Part shown: one piece after another, positions 11,682 through 22,457 of the stretch
Numbering within the stretch: the first letter of the stretch is position 1
How the letters are laid out: each line of letters begins with the position of its first letter
Assembly (NCBI GenBank): GCA_012656075.1
Contig: JAAKBF010000009.1
Coordinates: forward strand, 62,001 to 126,000
Origin: Phytophthora hibernalis
Lineage: Eukaryota; Oomycota; Peronosporomycetes; Peronosporales; Peronosporaceae
DNA: 64,000 nucleotides
Direction of reading: 5' to 3'
Program-made: the position numbers and the translations under genes
Notes under the pieces: model-generated
What the model saw: the letters and a program-made list of their open reading frames with translations, nothing else
Database searches by the model: none
What the model was told of the DNA's origin: nothing

Positions 11682-14235
11682 ATGGCGCGTCGACGTCGCC
11701 CCCGACTCGCGACTTTCGTCTTTATCAGTTTGGTGGAGACTTTGAGTAGCACAGGCGCTTCTGATGCCATGCAGGCATTGAGCTTCACGTCAGAGGCCCA
11801 GGAAGGCTCCGAACTACCGACGAACGACTCGTTCGTGTTTGACGGCTCCACTTCCGACATCGCGCGACAACTTTATTTACGCCACGCAGCAGGAGAATTC
11901 AGCGACCAGGTGGCGCCCAACACGGTTCCGTCCAGTGTCACGACGCGACTTTCAACGTTGAACGTATCGTACGATAACTTACCGGGTTTGCTGCAACGCG
12001 CACTGCTGTGGGATGCTGGGTACGTGATTTCGCCCGAGAACGACGCGGTGCAGATTTGGACGCTTGGAGGCAGGTCCATGGCCAACTTGGCAGTGTCCAA
12101 GGTCGAATTCGACACCACAGGGTGCACGACACTGGACTGCACTCAGCCGGACGACAGCACGTACAACGCTAACAACTTTTGCACGGGGACGCAGATGCTG
12201 ACGGCGGCCAAGTGCTTGATGGACGATTTCGACTCGGACGCGAGCTCACACCTTGCAATGTGGTCGGACGGAGGCGACCCGGATTTGGTCCCGGAGATTC
12301 GGGGCATGATGCACGGCTGGAAGGACTCGACCACCAACAATTCGTACTTGGTCTATGCAGTGCATACGATGAACTCGGAAGCGGAGCCGGCGTACGGAAC
12401 CTGCAACAAAGGCGGTTATGGGTCGCTCGTGGTCCCGTGCTACCCCATGTCGAACACTTCTGCAGATATCGTCGCCGTCATGGCTGAACCGGTCGCGACT
12501 CCGTGGGTCACGGCGTGGGTGAAGCAGTACCAACGTGCTTCTGACACGACTGTGAACAGCGAGTCGGACGACAACGGCGGCGGCTTCAATCTGTGGCTGT
12601 TGATCCCGATCATCCTCGCATCGCTCATGGCAACTGTAGTGATCATCTTTGCTGTCGTTAAAAAGCGCCGGCGGCTACAGACAGCGTACTGGCAGCGTGA
12701 GTCTCCAGCGAATAGCGACTGCACCTCTAGGAAGTCGAAACCCTCTGGGCCTCTTGCAGCTCCTCAATCACGAGCTCGCAATCAGAACCGGACAAGTCTC
12801 CGTCGAACAGAACAGGAAACCATCGGCGAGTTTAATCGCACGCTGCGTCTACCGGGGATGATGATGATGCCCCCGTCGAGGAGCCCTCGGCTGTGATTGA
12901 AGAAGTTCTGCCGCGTCCTCGTCGAAACACCGTACCAAGAAGCGCTCGTGGAGCGGTCACGAGTAGTTTTCCGGCAGTCCAGACCAATGCGCGTAAAACG
13001 CGGAGGCCAGCTTCCCAGAGTACTATCGCTGACGTACGGCGGACGACGAATTCGTCCATACGGGTTCAGTCGGCTACCCCAGCAGCACAAACTCCAGTAT
13101 CTGCTCGGAGTTCTACTCCTGCAACACGAAGACAATCCGTACGTCGAGGTAGTAGTACTGGAGCACGAAAACGGGAGTACGAAGCAAATCCGAATCTCGG
13201 AGTGCGACATCGACAGCACGGAAGCAAACACCTGCATCCCAAGAGCATTTGCCTACACTACGGGAGTCGTCGTCGATGCCTCCCACCCGAGAGCCCATGG
13301 CATCCATCCGAGATTCAATTCAAGCTGACAGGGAGTCGATTCCTGCGATGCGAGAGACTTTCTGCCGCTACTCCGCGGCGGACAACGTTCAGTATACTCT
13401 GGTAAGTGACTCCAATTTGGCTGGAAAGCGTATCGCATGGGAGCGAATTGAGCTTGGTCGACTGCTTTCACGAGGAGCTTTTGGGGAGGTTTGGGCTTGT
13501 CGATACGCTGGCAAGAGGGTGGCTGTCAAGCGGTTGCTGCAGTCGAAAACGCCCACTTTCCACGAGACGGAGGAGTTCACGAACGAGATCCAGCTCACTG
13601 CAAGTCTGAACCACCCGAACATTGTGCGGTTCATCGGTGTTGCCTGGAGCAGTCTGGAGAATTTGGCGATGGTGGAGGAGTATCTCCCTCGAGGTGACCT
13701 GCAGAAATATTTAAAACGCAATGGCGACTTGATAACATGGGCGCGAGACAAGATCTACATGGCTGTCGGTATCGCGAGAGCGGTCGAATATTTGCACAGC
13801 CGTGAAGTTATTCATCGAGATATCAAGGCCAAAAACGTGCTGCTGACCAAGAGACTGACGCCAAAGCTGATTGACTTTGGGGCTAGTCGTCTTTGGGCGC
13901 CTAGCGATATGTCAGCTGGCGTTGGCACGCCGTTCTGGACGGCGCCAGAAGTACTCGAGAGCACGGAGTACTCGGAGAAAGCAGATATTTATTCATTTGG
14001 AGTGCTGCTGTCGGAGCTGGACACTTGTGAAGCCCCGTACCACAGCACTTTGGGAACGACCGGGGAGAAGATGAAACCTTTCCACATCCTCAAACTGGTC
14101 ATGGACGGCTCATTGAGACCAGGTCTCACGGCGGGATGTCCCCAGCGAATCCGAAAAGCAGCAGAGGCATGTTTCCAGCGAGACCCGGAGCTGCGGCCGT
14201 CGGCTTTGGAGCTCGTCAAAATGCTGGAAGGCTGA
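11682..14235 (+). CDS. Receptor-like TKL kinase (two homopolymer frame breaks in the linker)
   Basis: From the ATG at 11682 there is a short basic start (MARRRRPR), a hydrophobic segment, the ectodomain (DSFVFDGSTSDIARQLYLR; LPGLLQRALLWDAGY; VQIWTLGGRSMANLAV; CTTLDCTQPD), a membrane helix near 12595-12660 followed by KKRRR, and a long linker. The kinase begins near 13430 and ends at the stop at 14233-14235, with SRGAFGEVW, VAVKR, HRDIKAKN, DFG and GVGTPFWTAPE. The frame changes twice in the linker: at the G run 12854-12857 and the A run 13168-13171, each four bases where five restore the frame. With both corrected the linker reads through as an acidic then Ser/Thr/Arg-rich segment. This is the most divergent member, with HRDIKAKN and DFGASR instead of HRDLKSxN and DFGVSR. 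Confidence 0.85.
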
Positions 14236-14390
14236 AGTGCACTACACAACACAACACTTACTTAAGACGATCAATAAACTAAAGTTACAACGTCCATAGG
14301 TCTTCAGTTGCTGGGCGTGCTAGTTCCACCAAGCATGTGTACAATTGATGGTTATACTCGAATACATAAAGGATTGAATTCACAACGCAC

Positions 14391-16464
14391 TTACTCTCCT
14401 TGTAGCATCGTTACCAGCATAGCAGCAGTTGGTCGCCGTGCTGGGTCTTGCTGGCAGCACGCGACACCAATGCGACGGATTCGAGGTGGGCAATCTCCAG
14501 AGAAGCTTGGTCGCAAAGTCCCCGCCATAACTTCCTTTAGGATGTGGAACGGTTTGGCCTTCTTGCCATTACTTGAAATGCAGTCGTAGAACGGGATCTT
14601 GCACGTGTCCAGCTCCGACAGAACGACGCCGAAAGAGTAGATGTCGGCTTGTTCCGAGTACCGTTTACCTTCTAGAATTTCTGGCGCCGTCCAAAACGGA
14701 GTGCCCACTCCTGCCGTCATGGTGTTGTCTAAGCGCCCACGACTCACACCAAAGTCGATCACCTTCGCCGCTAACTTTCGAGTTAGCAAAATGTTCTTGG
14801 ACTTGAGATCGCGGTGGATAATCGGAGGCGAGCGACCGTGAAGATACTGGAGCGCGCTAGCCACACCGACCGCCATGTGGATTTTATCCTTCGCCCACGA
14901 TAGCAGATCCGAGTTCCTCTTCAGATATCGCTGCAGATCTCCAAGCGGGAAGTTTTCAATCACCATGGACAAGTGGTTGAGACTGCTCCAGGCTACGCCG
15001 ATGAACGCACCGATGTTGGGATGGTCCAAACTCGCGTTCAACTCGATTTCCTGAGCAAATTCATGAACGTCTTCCGCCTTGGCTTCCTTGGCTTGCAACA
15101 ATCTCTTGACTGCAACCTGCTGTCCCGCGTACTCACAGACCCAGACCTCACCCGAAGCCCCTTTCGATAAAGCCTTTTCAAAAGTTAAGTTCTCAATAGG
15201 AATCCGTTTTCCAACAAGATGCTCGCTGGTCAAAAGAATCTTCAAGGTTGTGTTGGATCCACCAGATATGTAGTCACCTCCGTATCCTGTTGGGAATTGA
15301 ATGGTGCGGTCGGCTCCAGCGTACGTGGAAGTTGTCAGGTCTTCACTCACAGCCATCGTAGGGCGAGCGTTGGTGTCTCGTTGGTCAAAGCTCTTGTCAC
15401 CTGGAGTTGGTGCGAGGTAGGGTGTCTGACCAACATCAGCAGTGCTCTCCTCAAACTCCTTTCGTGCTTGTTGCTGCCTCTTTCTCCTGCAGTAGAAGCT
15501 CAAAGCGATCAACGCAATGACCACCAACGCCCCCAGGACGATCGGAATCAACAACAACTTGTTGAACCCACTGGGGTCTTCCACCGCTGCGTCCGGGTAG
15601 TCCGTCACCAGCCAGTTGGAGACCCATTTACTGCCTACGACCGTTTTGTTCTCCAAGTCGGACGTAAAGTTGGCTGTCGTTTGACAAGGGAGGACGACCG
15701 AGCCGTACCCTGCACTGGCACTACGTAGGGTAGGACACATTTCGTATCCCGGTTCGTCTTCATCGGAGCTGAGGGTGTGTACTGCCATGACAACGTAATG
15801 CTCTACATCGATCCAGTCGTGTTTGGCCACTCGGGGCTTTGGGACCATGGAAGTGCTGCCCCAATAGCCCACATGGCTGCATTGTATGAGATATCGTCCT
15901 GAAACTCCTGCACAAGGCATTTGGCTGCTCTGTTCATCTGCGCCCCATTACAGTGATAGCTGATGTGGATCTGAGTCCCGTCGGGTTCCGTGCAGTTTTG
16001 AAGTCGCACCCAGCTGCTTCGTACTCGTCCGCTGTGAGTGCCAAGGTGGACATGGAGTGGTCCCCCAAGGTCCAGATTTGAATGGCGTCTCCATCAGCGT
16101 TGACAGCGAAGCCGGAGTCCCAGAGCAGTGCACGTTGAGCGATGCCTGGCAGTTTGTCCCAGTCCAGTCGAAGCGTGTCGAGTCGCGTCTGGAGACCCGT
16201 TGGGATGGAGTTGAGTATCAGTTGTTCCACTTGGTCCTTGGCTTTGGCTCGGTAGTACAATTGACGCGCCAGGTCGGAACTTGAGCCGTCGAAGGCCATC
16301 GAGTCGCTTGAACTCGACATGATGCTGGACGTTCGCAGTCCGTTGCGAGTTGAGGAATGGATACGAGACCGGTGGACGCACAGCAGAGACCGTTCGATCA
16401 GGTCGCTGATACTGAACCCTTGGGTATTAATAAGCCCTGCACTGACAGTGCACAGGGGTCTCAT
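14391..16464 (-). CDS. Receptor-like TKL kinase on the minus strand (two frame breaks in the ectodomain)
   Basis: The frame opens with an ATG at 16464; a second in-frame ATG at 16320 lies closer to the conserved SMAFDGSSSDLARQLYYR start and may be the real one. There is no clear signal peptide. The ectodomain (LPGIAQRALLWDSGF; IQIWTLGDHSM) is broken at 15996-15999 (four A on the coding strand where five are expected, in the conserved NCTEPDG block) and at 15859-15862 (four G for five). The helix LLLIPIVLGALVVIALIALSF, a linker and an intact kinase (SKGASGEVW, VAVKR, HRDLKSKN, DFGVSR, GVGTPFWTAPE, RRPTA) follow. Its sequence is closest to the 1682 and 7991 copies. It is convergent with the preceding kinase, about 155 bp between stop codons. 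Confidence 0.85.
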
Positions 16465-16881
16465 TTGGTCGAGGATGTATTATTACAGTATAATACATGT
16501 CGCATACCAGGTCACCAAGAGTAACGCCCTTACCGACTGGATGGGCACAATAGCCTTCAAATCCGTACGCTTTATGTAATCCTTTATGCCTGTCCGGATA
16601 AATTGGAAAACATAGTTAGGAGCACTGGATTATAGTATACCTTAGTCGGGCAAATTAGTCTCCTGGAAAAATAGGTTCAAGTTTTTTACAATGCGGCGAG
16701 TTCCCTTGTTGTACCACGTCGAGTTTCTCGTCTCAGTTCCCTTTGGTCGAAATGTGTGGCGAGCATCAAGCAATCGAGCGTCTTCTAACACTACAGCCGA
16801 GAGATTTCAGCTCCAATGCCACTCTGCCGTCGACGACGCTGAGGTCTTGAAGATTCCAACACGAAAGCGATTTCGACATTC

Positions 16882-18105
16882 GTGAAAAGGATTCCTCATG
16901 CGGACTCGAATGCTCTTCGGTCTCGCTCTACGACGACTGGACTCGAATGCGTCAGACTATGGACGTCCACAGTTGAATTTTATGTGGTGATCCCTTTGGT
17001 GATCGGAGGGTTCATCGTGACTGCCATGTTCTGGATCGGACTCTGCTATCGTCGGAACCGACAGAAACCACGCACTTTGGTGGTGGAGTCTCCCTCCAGT
17101 GTACCAGACCCCTCGAGATTGGGGCCATACGAATTGTACGACGACCAATCGCAGCCGTCTGAAGGCTGGCACACTCTGTCGATTGACACCAACCCGTTTG
17201 ATATTTCGAGTACCACCGAGAAACTACGAAGTGAGCTCAGTTCTGCCGAGATTGTTAGAGTGTCCACAGCTCGTGGGAAGCGCGTTCCTGCTCATAGTCT
17301 TCACTTCAAGGCGACGTTGTCCAGTGGAGCATCGGGGAAGTGTGGCTCGCTATGTTTGGGAACGAGCAAGTTGCAGTCAAGCAGCTTCTTCGAACGAACG
17401 TCCACACGCTGAAGGACGTGAACGAGTTCGTGGACGAGATCGTGTTGACTGCGAGTTTGAGCCACCCCACGTTGTATCTTGCATTGGGGTGGCGTGGAGC
17501 AGCCTCGACAACGTGGGGATGGTGATGGAGTACTGTCCGATGGGTGACTTGAGGAGGTTCTTAGCTGAGAGCGGACGTTTGTTGTTGTGGTCCCGAGACA
17601 AAATCCGCATGGCTGGGGTATCACGCACGCACTTCGGTACATTCACAGTCGAGAGCCGCTGATAATTCATCGCGACCTCAAGTCCAAGAACATTTTGCTC
17701 ACGGAGACGCTCGAGACAGATCATCGACTTTGGCGTGAGTCGCTCACGGAAGGACGGCTTTATGACGGCGGGCGTGGGCACCCCATACTGGATCGCACCC
17801 GAGATTTTGGAAGGTAAGCTATACACCGAACAAGCCGATATTTACTCCTTCGGCGTGGTGCTTTCAGAGCTGGATACGTGCAAGATGCCCTTCTCCGATG
17901 TTGTTACGGACGAAGGCAAAAAGCCAAAGCCTTTTCAGATTTTGCACTGGGTAGTTTGTGCCCTTCATTCTCGGAAGAATGCCCGCGGTGGATTCGCTCC
18001 GTGGGCTTGCAGTGCTTGCAGCACGACCCAGACCTGCGGCCAACGGCAGCCGAGCTTACCCAGATGCTCTGGTCGGATGCACGTCAGCGGATTTATACTC
18101 TCTAG
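16882..18105 (+). pseudogene. Decayed TKL kinase lacking the ectodomain
   Basis: The membrane helix (FYVVIPLVIGGFIVTAMFWIGL, then CYRRNRQK) and most of a kinase domain are recognisable, but they occupy at least six frame segments. Changes fall near 17335 (GASGE loop), 17475 (SHPN), 17612, 17722 (before IDFGVSR) and 17950. The stretch upstream to 16691 shows nothing like the family ectodomain. Some breaks are the same one-base homopolymer shortfalls seen in good genes, but the one at about 17722 removes two bases, and the missing ectodomain cannot be a sequencing error. I call it a real pseudogene. Its stop codon lies inside the target duplication of the transposon that begins at 18106. Confidence 0.8.
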
Positions 18106-18580
18106 CAGGGCTCGGAAAAATAATTATAATATAATAACAATAGTATTATATTGACGGAATTACTTATTATTGGCAAACCAAGGTTTCCGTAAAATATGAA
18201 ATTGACCCCGTAATAAGGATATTGCCTTTTTACTACAAAAGCTGTTGTCCTCCAACCAAAATCGTTCTTGTGTACACTACCATCTCTTCCCATTGTCATG
18301 CCAACTGACTCATTTCCATATTTAATGATTCCAATATCCAGCTCGCGCAGATTTCACCTTTGTAATGAGTTAGTACTACGTAGTTTGACCATTCTCATTT
18401 GGAACCAACGCTATTAGGGGGTTTCAAAGTAGCAAATTATTTGAAAAATTTCTTGCTAATAATCAGTCTGATCGTTTACAGGTTCTATCCTAACCTTGAA
18501 ACGTGCTAAAGATTAGCCGGATCCTTTAACGCAAGCCAGTGAAAAGGCTGAGAACTCTGCCCAACACAGCGCAGCAAGTA

Positions 18581-18848
18581 GCCCGAGGACCCCGCGCAGA
18601 TCGAGGAGTGGCCCGCTCCGGCCAGCAGGTTGCCCGAGGACCCCGCGCAGATCAAGGAGTGGCCCGCTCCGGCCAGCAAGTTGCCCAAGGACCCCGCACA
18701 GATCAAGGAGTGGCCCGCTCCGGCCAGCAAGTTGCCCAAGGACCCCGCACAGATCAAGGAGTGGCCCGCTCCGGTCAGCACGTCGCCCGAGGACCCTGCG
18801 CAGATCAGCAAGCCACCCAAGGACACGGAGATCGAGGAGTGGCCCGAG
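18581..18848 (+). repeat. 51-bp tandem repeat, four full copies plus a diverged one
   Basis: Units start at 18581, 18632, 18683 and 18734, then a shortened unit starts at 18785. In one frame each unit encodes 17 residues (DPAQIKEWPAPASKLPK). Because the unit is a multiple of three and lacks stops, the opposite strand is also open and encodes a Gly/Leu-rich repeat. The array lies inside the Harbinger element upstream of the transposase and in the same frame, but TAG codons at about 18573 and 18864 bound it. Differences between units are mostly silent or conservative in the 17-residue frame, a weak hint that it was translated. Confidence 0.75.
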
Positions 18849-18962
18849 GAGTCGCCCGCTGTCTAGTGCTCTGAAACAACCATGCCGTCAAGTGAGCGAA
18901 AAAATGTTGACCTGGCTGAATCAACAGATATTTCTTCTTGGTGTTTACTTGGCGTATGTTGA

Positions 18963-20080
18963 ATGGAGAACGAACGAAGAGCGATGGATAGTGGAGCACG
19001 CGGATGGCTTTATGGCCTGGATCGCGTTTCTATCCAGCACAAGAACTCTTTCGCCTCCTACTGCTATCGAAAAAGCACTAGCTATGCGGAGCTCATTTTC
19101 AGGCTTCCGGAGAAGGAGTTCCGACAAGCGCTTCGTGTTGAGAAAGCCGTGTTTGCAGCACTGGTAGCCTTGATCTGTACTGATGAGATATTCGACAGCG
19201 AGAGCTCAAACTGAGTACACATTCAGTTGGCAGTAACACTGGAGCGCTTGGGGACATACGGAAATGGAGGATCGGTTGGGAAGCTTGCGAGAGGATATGG
19301 AATTGGGGGAGGCACTGTTACCCTGTATGCAAAGCGTGTTGTGAAGGCTTTGATGCGCACATACGGAAACTACGTCGTATGGCCCAAAAGCCAATCTCGC
19401 CAAGCTACATCTGCATTTTATGAAGCCCGCTTTGGCATGGAGGGGCGGTGGGGTTCGTAGACGGAACTCACTTCATCTTTAGCCAGAAGCCTGCTATAGA
19501 TGGCGAGGCCTACTTCAACCGTAAGAAGCGATACTCACTCAACGCAATGATAGCGTGTGACGGCGACAAGCGCATCATCTACGCGCTGATAGGGTGGACT
19601 GGGTCGTGCGCAGACTGCACGGTGTTCTCGCACTCTCGTGTAGCTACCCGCCCGGATCTATTTTTCTCTCGGGGTCAATACTTGGTGGGGGACTCGGGCT
19701 ATCAAATATCGCGGCGGATGCTTGTTCCATACAGGAAGCCCGACGCACTCCGTCCTGAAAATGCTACTTTCAACACTGTATTGGCGTCCGCTCGCGTGGT
19801 GAACGAGAACTGCATTGGTCTTCTCAAGAATCGCTGGGCGTTTCTTAAGGGTATGAGCACGCAAATCAAGGAAAAGAATGACTTCAAGTGGATAAATGAG
19901 CAGTGTATGACCTGTGCTATGCTGCACAACTTCGCCATTGTGTACAATGACACCGAACCGTTTGAAAGTGAGAAGGATGAAGAGGAAGATGATGAAGAAG
20001 AAGAAACTGTGGGACCTGGAACGCTAGAGGGTAATGAGATGAGAGCGCGAACGAAAGTGGCGATGCTGAGAGGCATTTGA
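18963..20080 (+). pseudogene. HARBI1-type DDE transposase (interrupted)
   Basis: The N-terminal part contains a predicted helix-turn-helix (SVGKLARGYGIGGGTVTLYA). The DDE_Tnp_4 nuclease domain follows, with the first aspartate in GFVDGTHF, the second in LVGDSGYQ and the glutamate in VVNENCIGLLKNRW. An acidic tail closes the protein. An in-frame TGA at 19212-19214 separates the N-terminal 83 codons, and the frame changes at a G run near 19442-19453 just before the first catalytic aspartate. The nuclease part from 19448 is otherwise complete. It converges with the Myb-like gene at 20125-21342. Confidence 0.8.
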
Positions 20081-20124
20081 ATCGGTACATTGAAGTGATT
20101 AATCTAACGGGATAACACGGTCAA

Positions 20125-21342
20125 CTACACGCAGCGCATCTTCCTCACTACGGCCGCAATCGAGCAGCTGCATATACATCTCTCTGCGGGCTGCCAGCTG
20201 TGCTTCTTAAAGCGGAAGTTGCGCTGGTCCTGACGCTCCAGCCTCTCCTTGTCGTGTTGCTCCTGTGAAGCAATGCGAGTTGCCCTTGCCTCCAGTAGCT
20301 CTTCGTGGCGCCATCGGGACTCTGCCTTCAAGCGCTTCTCGCTAAAATCACGAAACGTGGAAGCAAAGTCACGTTTTTCGCTTGTTTTGCCTTGTCGATG
20401 CCCTTTTCTCTAGCAGTCAATCCTGGATTCGTCGTTTCAACTGTTGAAGTCGCCGGAGTGTTAGATGCGGCACGTTCTGGCTGGGGTCGGGGTGGCATGC
20501 TTGCATCCATCAAAGGAACAGATGCATCCGGACTATGATTGCTCGTGGTGCCAATGGCTGCTGTAGCATTCGGTGTTCCGCTGGCGCTGTCGCAATCGTG
20601 GTCGTCAGTCCCTGCATCATTGTTGAACATGCTCGTGTACGAACTCCGCGCGATGCTTGTCGGTGTTCCAGGCGAACTGGAAACGGTGGGGTCGGGGTTG
20701 AAGCTTAACCTTGGATTCATACTGTGTTCAAAACAGTCTGGCGCCACGCCGACAGTTAGCGATGGGTCTAACGCAGATGATGTCGCCTGCGTGGCCATGA
20801 TGAAGCTGTCCATCACAGAATGCGGTCGGATATTCTGGCGTTCCCCGAAAAGAGCATCTAAGCGATAGTAGAACGGACATACTTCTTCCACAGCGTCCTC
20901 CAGCGTCTTGCCTTCTCGAACCTGGCGCTGAGTAAGCCCAAAACCAGTCTGGGAATCGACATGAGTTTGGTCTTCTTGTAAACCTTTAAAAGGAATTCCA
21001 GCGGCTCTGACAAGTAGCCGCGTCCCATTTGGTTGTATACTTTGCAGGCACTTCTTCTCCGTCCTCAGTAAAGACTTGGATGCAGGAATTGTAGACAAAG
21101 TCGCTCATATCACCGAATCCTGAAATCTTTGTCTGAGCGCCGCCAAATTTCCTCGCTCGCTCCTCACTCACTTTTCCTACTATCACGTCGAACTTTCCAG
21201 GGCTCTCTGCCCACTCGACCATATACTGTTTTTGCAGTATCGTAGTATGACTCTTCTGGGGCGTTGCTACCATCTTGAAAGGTGTCCAAACAATAAATAA
21301 ATAGAAGTGAAGGAATTTTGTGAAGTGCTGCGATCCACACAC
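20125..21342 (-). pseudogene. Harbinger-associated Myb/SANT-like DNA-binding protein (interrupted)
   Basis: This is the second gene of the Harbinger element. A SANT/Myb-like start (KQYMVEWAESPGKFDVIVGK, followed by WDAATCQSRWNSF) leads into a conserved segment with the QTGFGLTQRQVREGKT phrase, a Ser/Thr/Pro-rich middle and a basic coiled-coil C-terminus (EELLEARATRIASQEQHDKE). Frame changes fall near 20990 (T run in TTCCTTTTAAAGG) and near 20335. In other Harbinger elements the Myb-like protein binds the transposon ends and helps bring the transposase into the nucleus; that role is inferred here from family and position. Confidence 0.7.
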
Positions 21343-21835
21343 GAAAGCAGTGAGGCAGTCTCAACCAATCGCTCAAAAATCAGTTCTTCAAAAATTAGGC
21401 AAACGATACGCCTCCGGAGGCCCATCTTTGGTCTGATCTCTCCCGAATCTATTGCGAAAAAATCTAATAATTTGCTACTTTGAAACCCCTAATAGGGATT
21501 CAAAGGCCAAAACGACCAAAAATTGAAACAATAACTGCAATATGTATTATTGCCGTCGCCAGTATTGCAGTTACGTATTATTTTTCTGAGAAACGAGTAC
21601 AATTTTTTATTTTATTTTCCGAGCCCTGCTCTCTAGTTGCTCGATGATATCCTAGCATGCGAATACAGTTCTGATGTACAATGTGGAAACCTTCGCAGTG
21701 ACGATCGATGTATCTGCTAGGTAGGGGAGCCGCAACGAGAGTCCTAGTTTTGTGTGTACTCCATTGTGAGTCTCGAACGTAGAGGACAATGCGAAGTTGG
21801 TGTCGTAGGCGAAAGACCAAATCTCGTTGTCGCCC

Positions 21836-22050
21836 AAGCACTGGAATACTCGCGCGTCCTCTGATCCACAGCGAACTCAATTCGAAAAACAGTTTGCTGG
21901 CAGCAAAGTTGGAGCCAGTGTTGATCGATGTTGGGGTCTTACAATGGCGGTTGGGGTGGGAACTGTATCCAGACTTATTAAAATGCAGGCAATACACAAG
22001 GAAGCGGATATTTATTCGTCCAGGGGTGATAAGCTGCTCCAGGTTTTAAT
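21836..22050 (+). pseudogene. TKL kinase fossil (catalytic and activation segment only)
   Basis: A degraded copy of the kinase core is readable with frame jumps. IHSELNSKNSLL stands for the HRDLKSKNILL catalytic loop, LEPVLIDVGV for LEPKLIDFGV, a GVGT remnant for the activation segment, and KEADIYSS for EQADIYSF. The catalytic HRD and DFG motifs are lost. It lies 200 bp past the transposon and 400 bp before the next kinase, so it marks an extinct array member. It is too decayed to be a sequencing artefact. Confidence 0.65.
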
Positions 22051-22457
22051 TGTGGCGAGTTCCCGGGTGCTCCGCAATTTTTGGAGGCTGTTCAGACTAC
22101 TTCGTTTTATATCCGGTCAGCGGCTCGCAAGCAGAGATGCCTGCTCCGTGAATAATTCTGAGCGTTTTTGAACGGAAGACACCGCTCACTCCTGGCTATC
22201 CGTTGTAGTTCAGAGACCACATGGACACTTGTGTGCCTTATCGCACGTCGACCATCGGGAGATTGTGTGGGCATTTTCAGATGACGTTACTATCCTAGCG
22301 TCCACACCAGATGCCTCGGACACCTGTGCATGCTTCCGCTTCACGACGGCGAAGTTCACGGTAGACCCTGTACGGGTCCAGACGGCAAATACAGACGATC
22401 GTGTCGTAGCTTCCCGCATGTTCATCACTCCGAGACTTGCTGGCTGACTCGCATACT
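22051..22457. other. Intergenic region before the kinase at 22458
   Basis: About 400 bp between the fossil and the next kinase start hold no recognisable gene. Short frames on both strands (22210-22447) have no domain. It presumably includes the promoter of the next kinase. Confidence 0.3.

Larger units (their letters stand above)
18411..21495. mobile_element. PIF/Harbinger transposon nested in the hAT shell
   Basis: Terminal inverted repeats of 30-31 bases, starting CTATTAGGGG and continuing GTTTCAAAGTAGC, lie at 18411-18441 and 21466-21495 and differ only by one G. The element carries the two convergent genes typical of Harbinger: a DDE transposase on + and a Myb/SANT-like DNA-binding protein on -. 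The expected 3-bp TWA target site is ambiguous because TTA (left) and TAA (right) fall inside the symmetric ends. Both genes carry breaks, so this copy is probably inactive unless those breaks are sequence errors. Confidence 0.8.
18106..21628. mobile_element. hAT-type DNA transposon shell with 8-bp target duplication
   Basis: Both ends begin CAGGGCTCGGAAAA (right end as reverse complement) and are flanked by the same 8 bases, CTCTCTAG, at 18098-18105 and 21629-21636. A CAGGG terminus with an 8-bp duplication is the hAT signature. Once the inner Harbinger insertion is removed only about 440 bp remain (18106-18410 plus 21496-21628) and no hAT transposase is present, so the shell is a non-autonomous, MITE-sized element. 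It landed at the stop codon of the decayed kinase and restored the TAG through the duplication. Confidence 0.85.
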
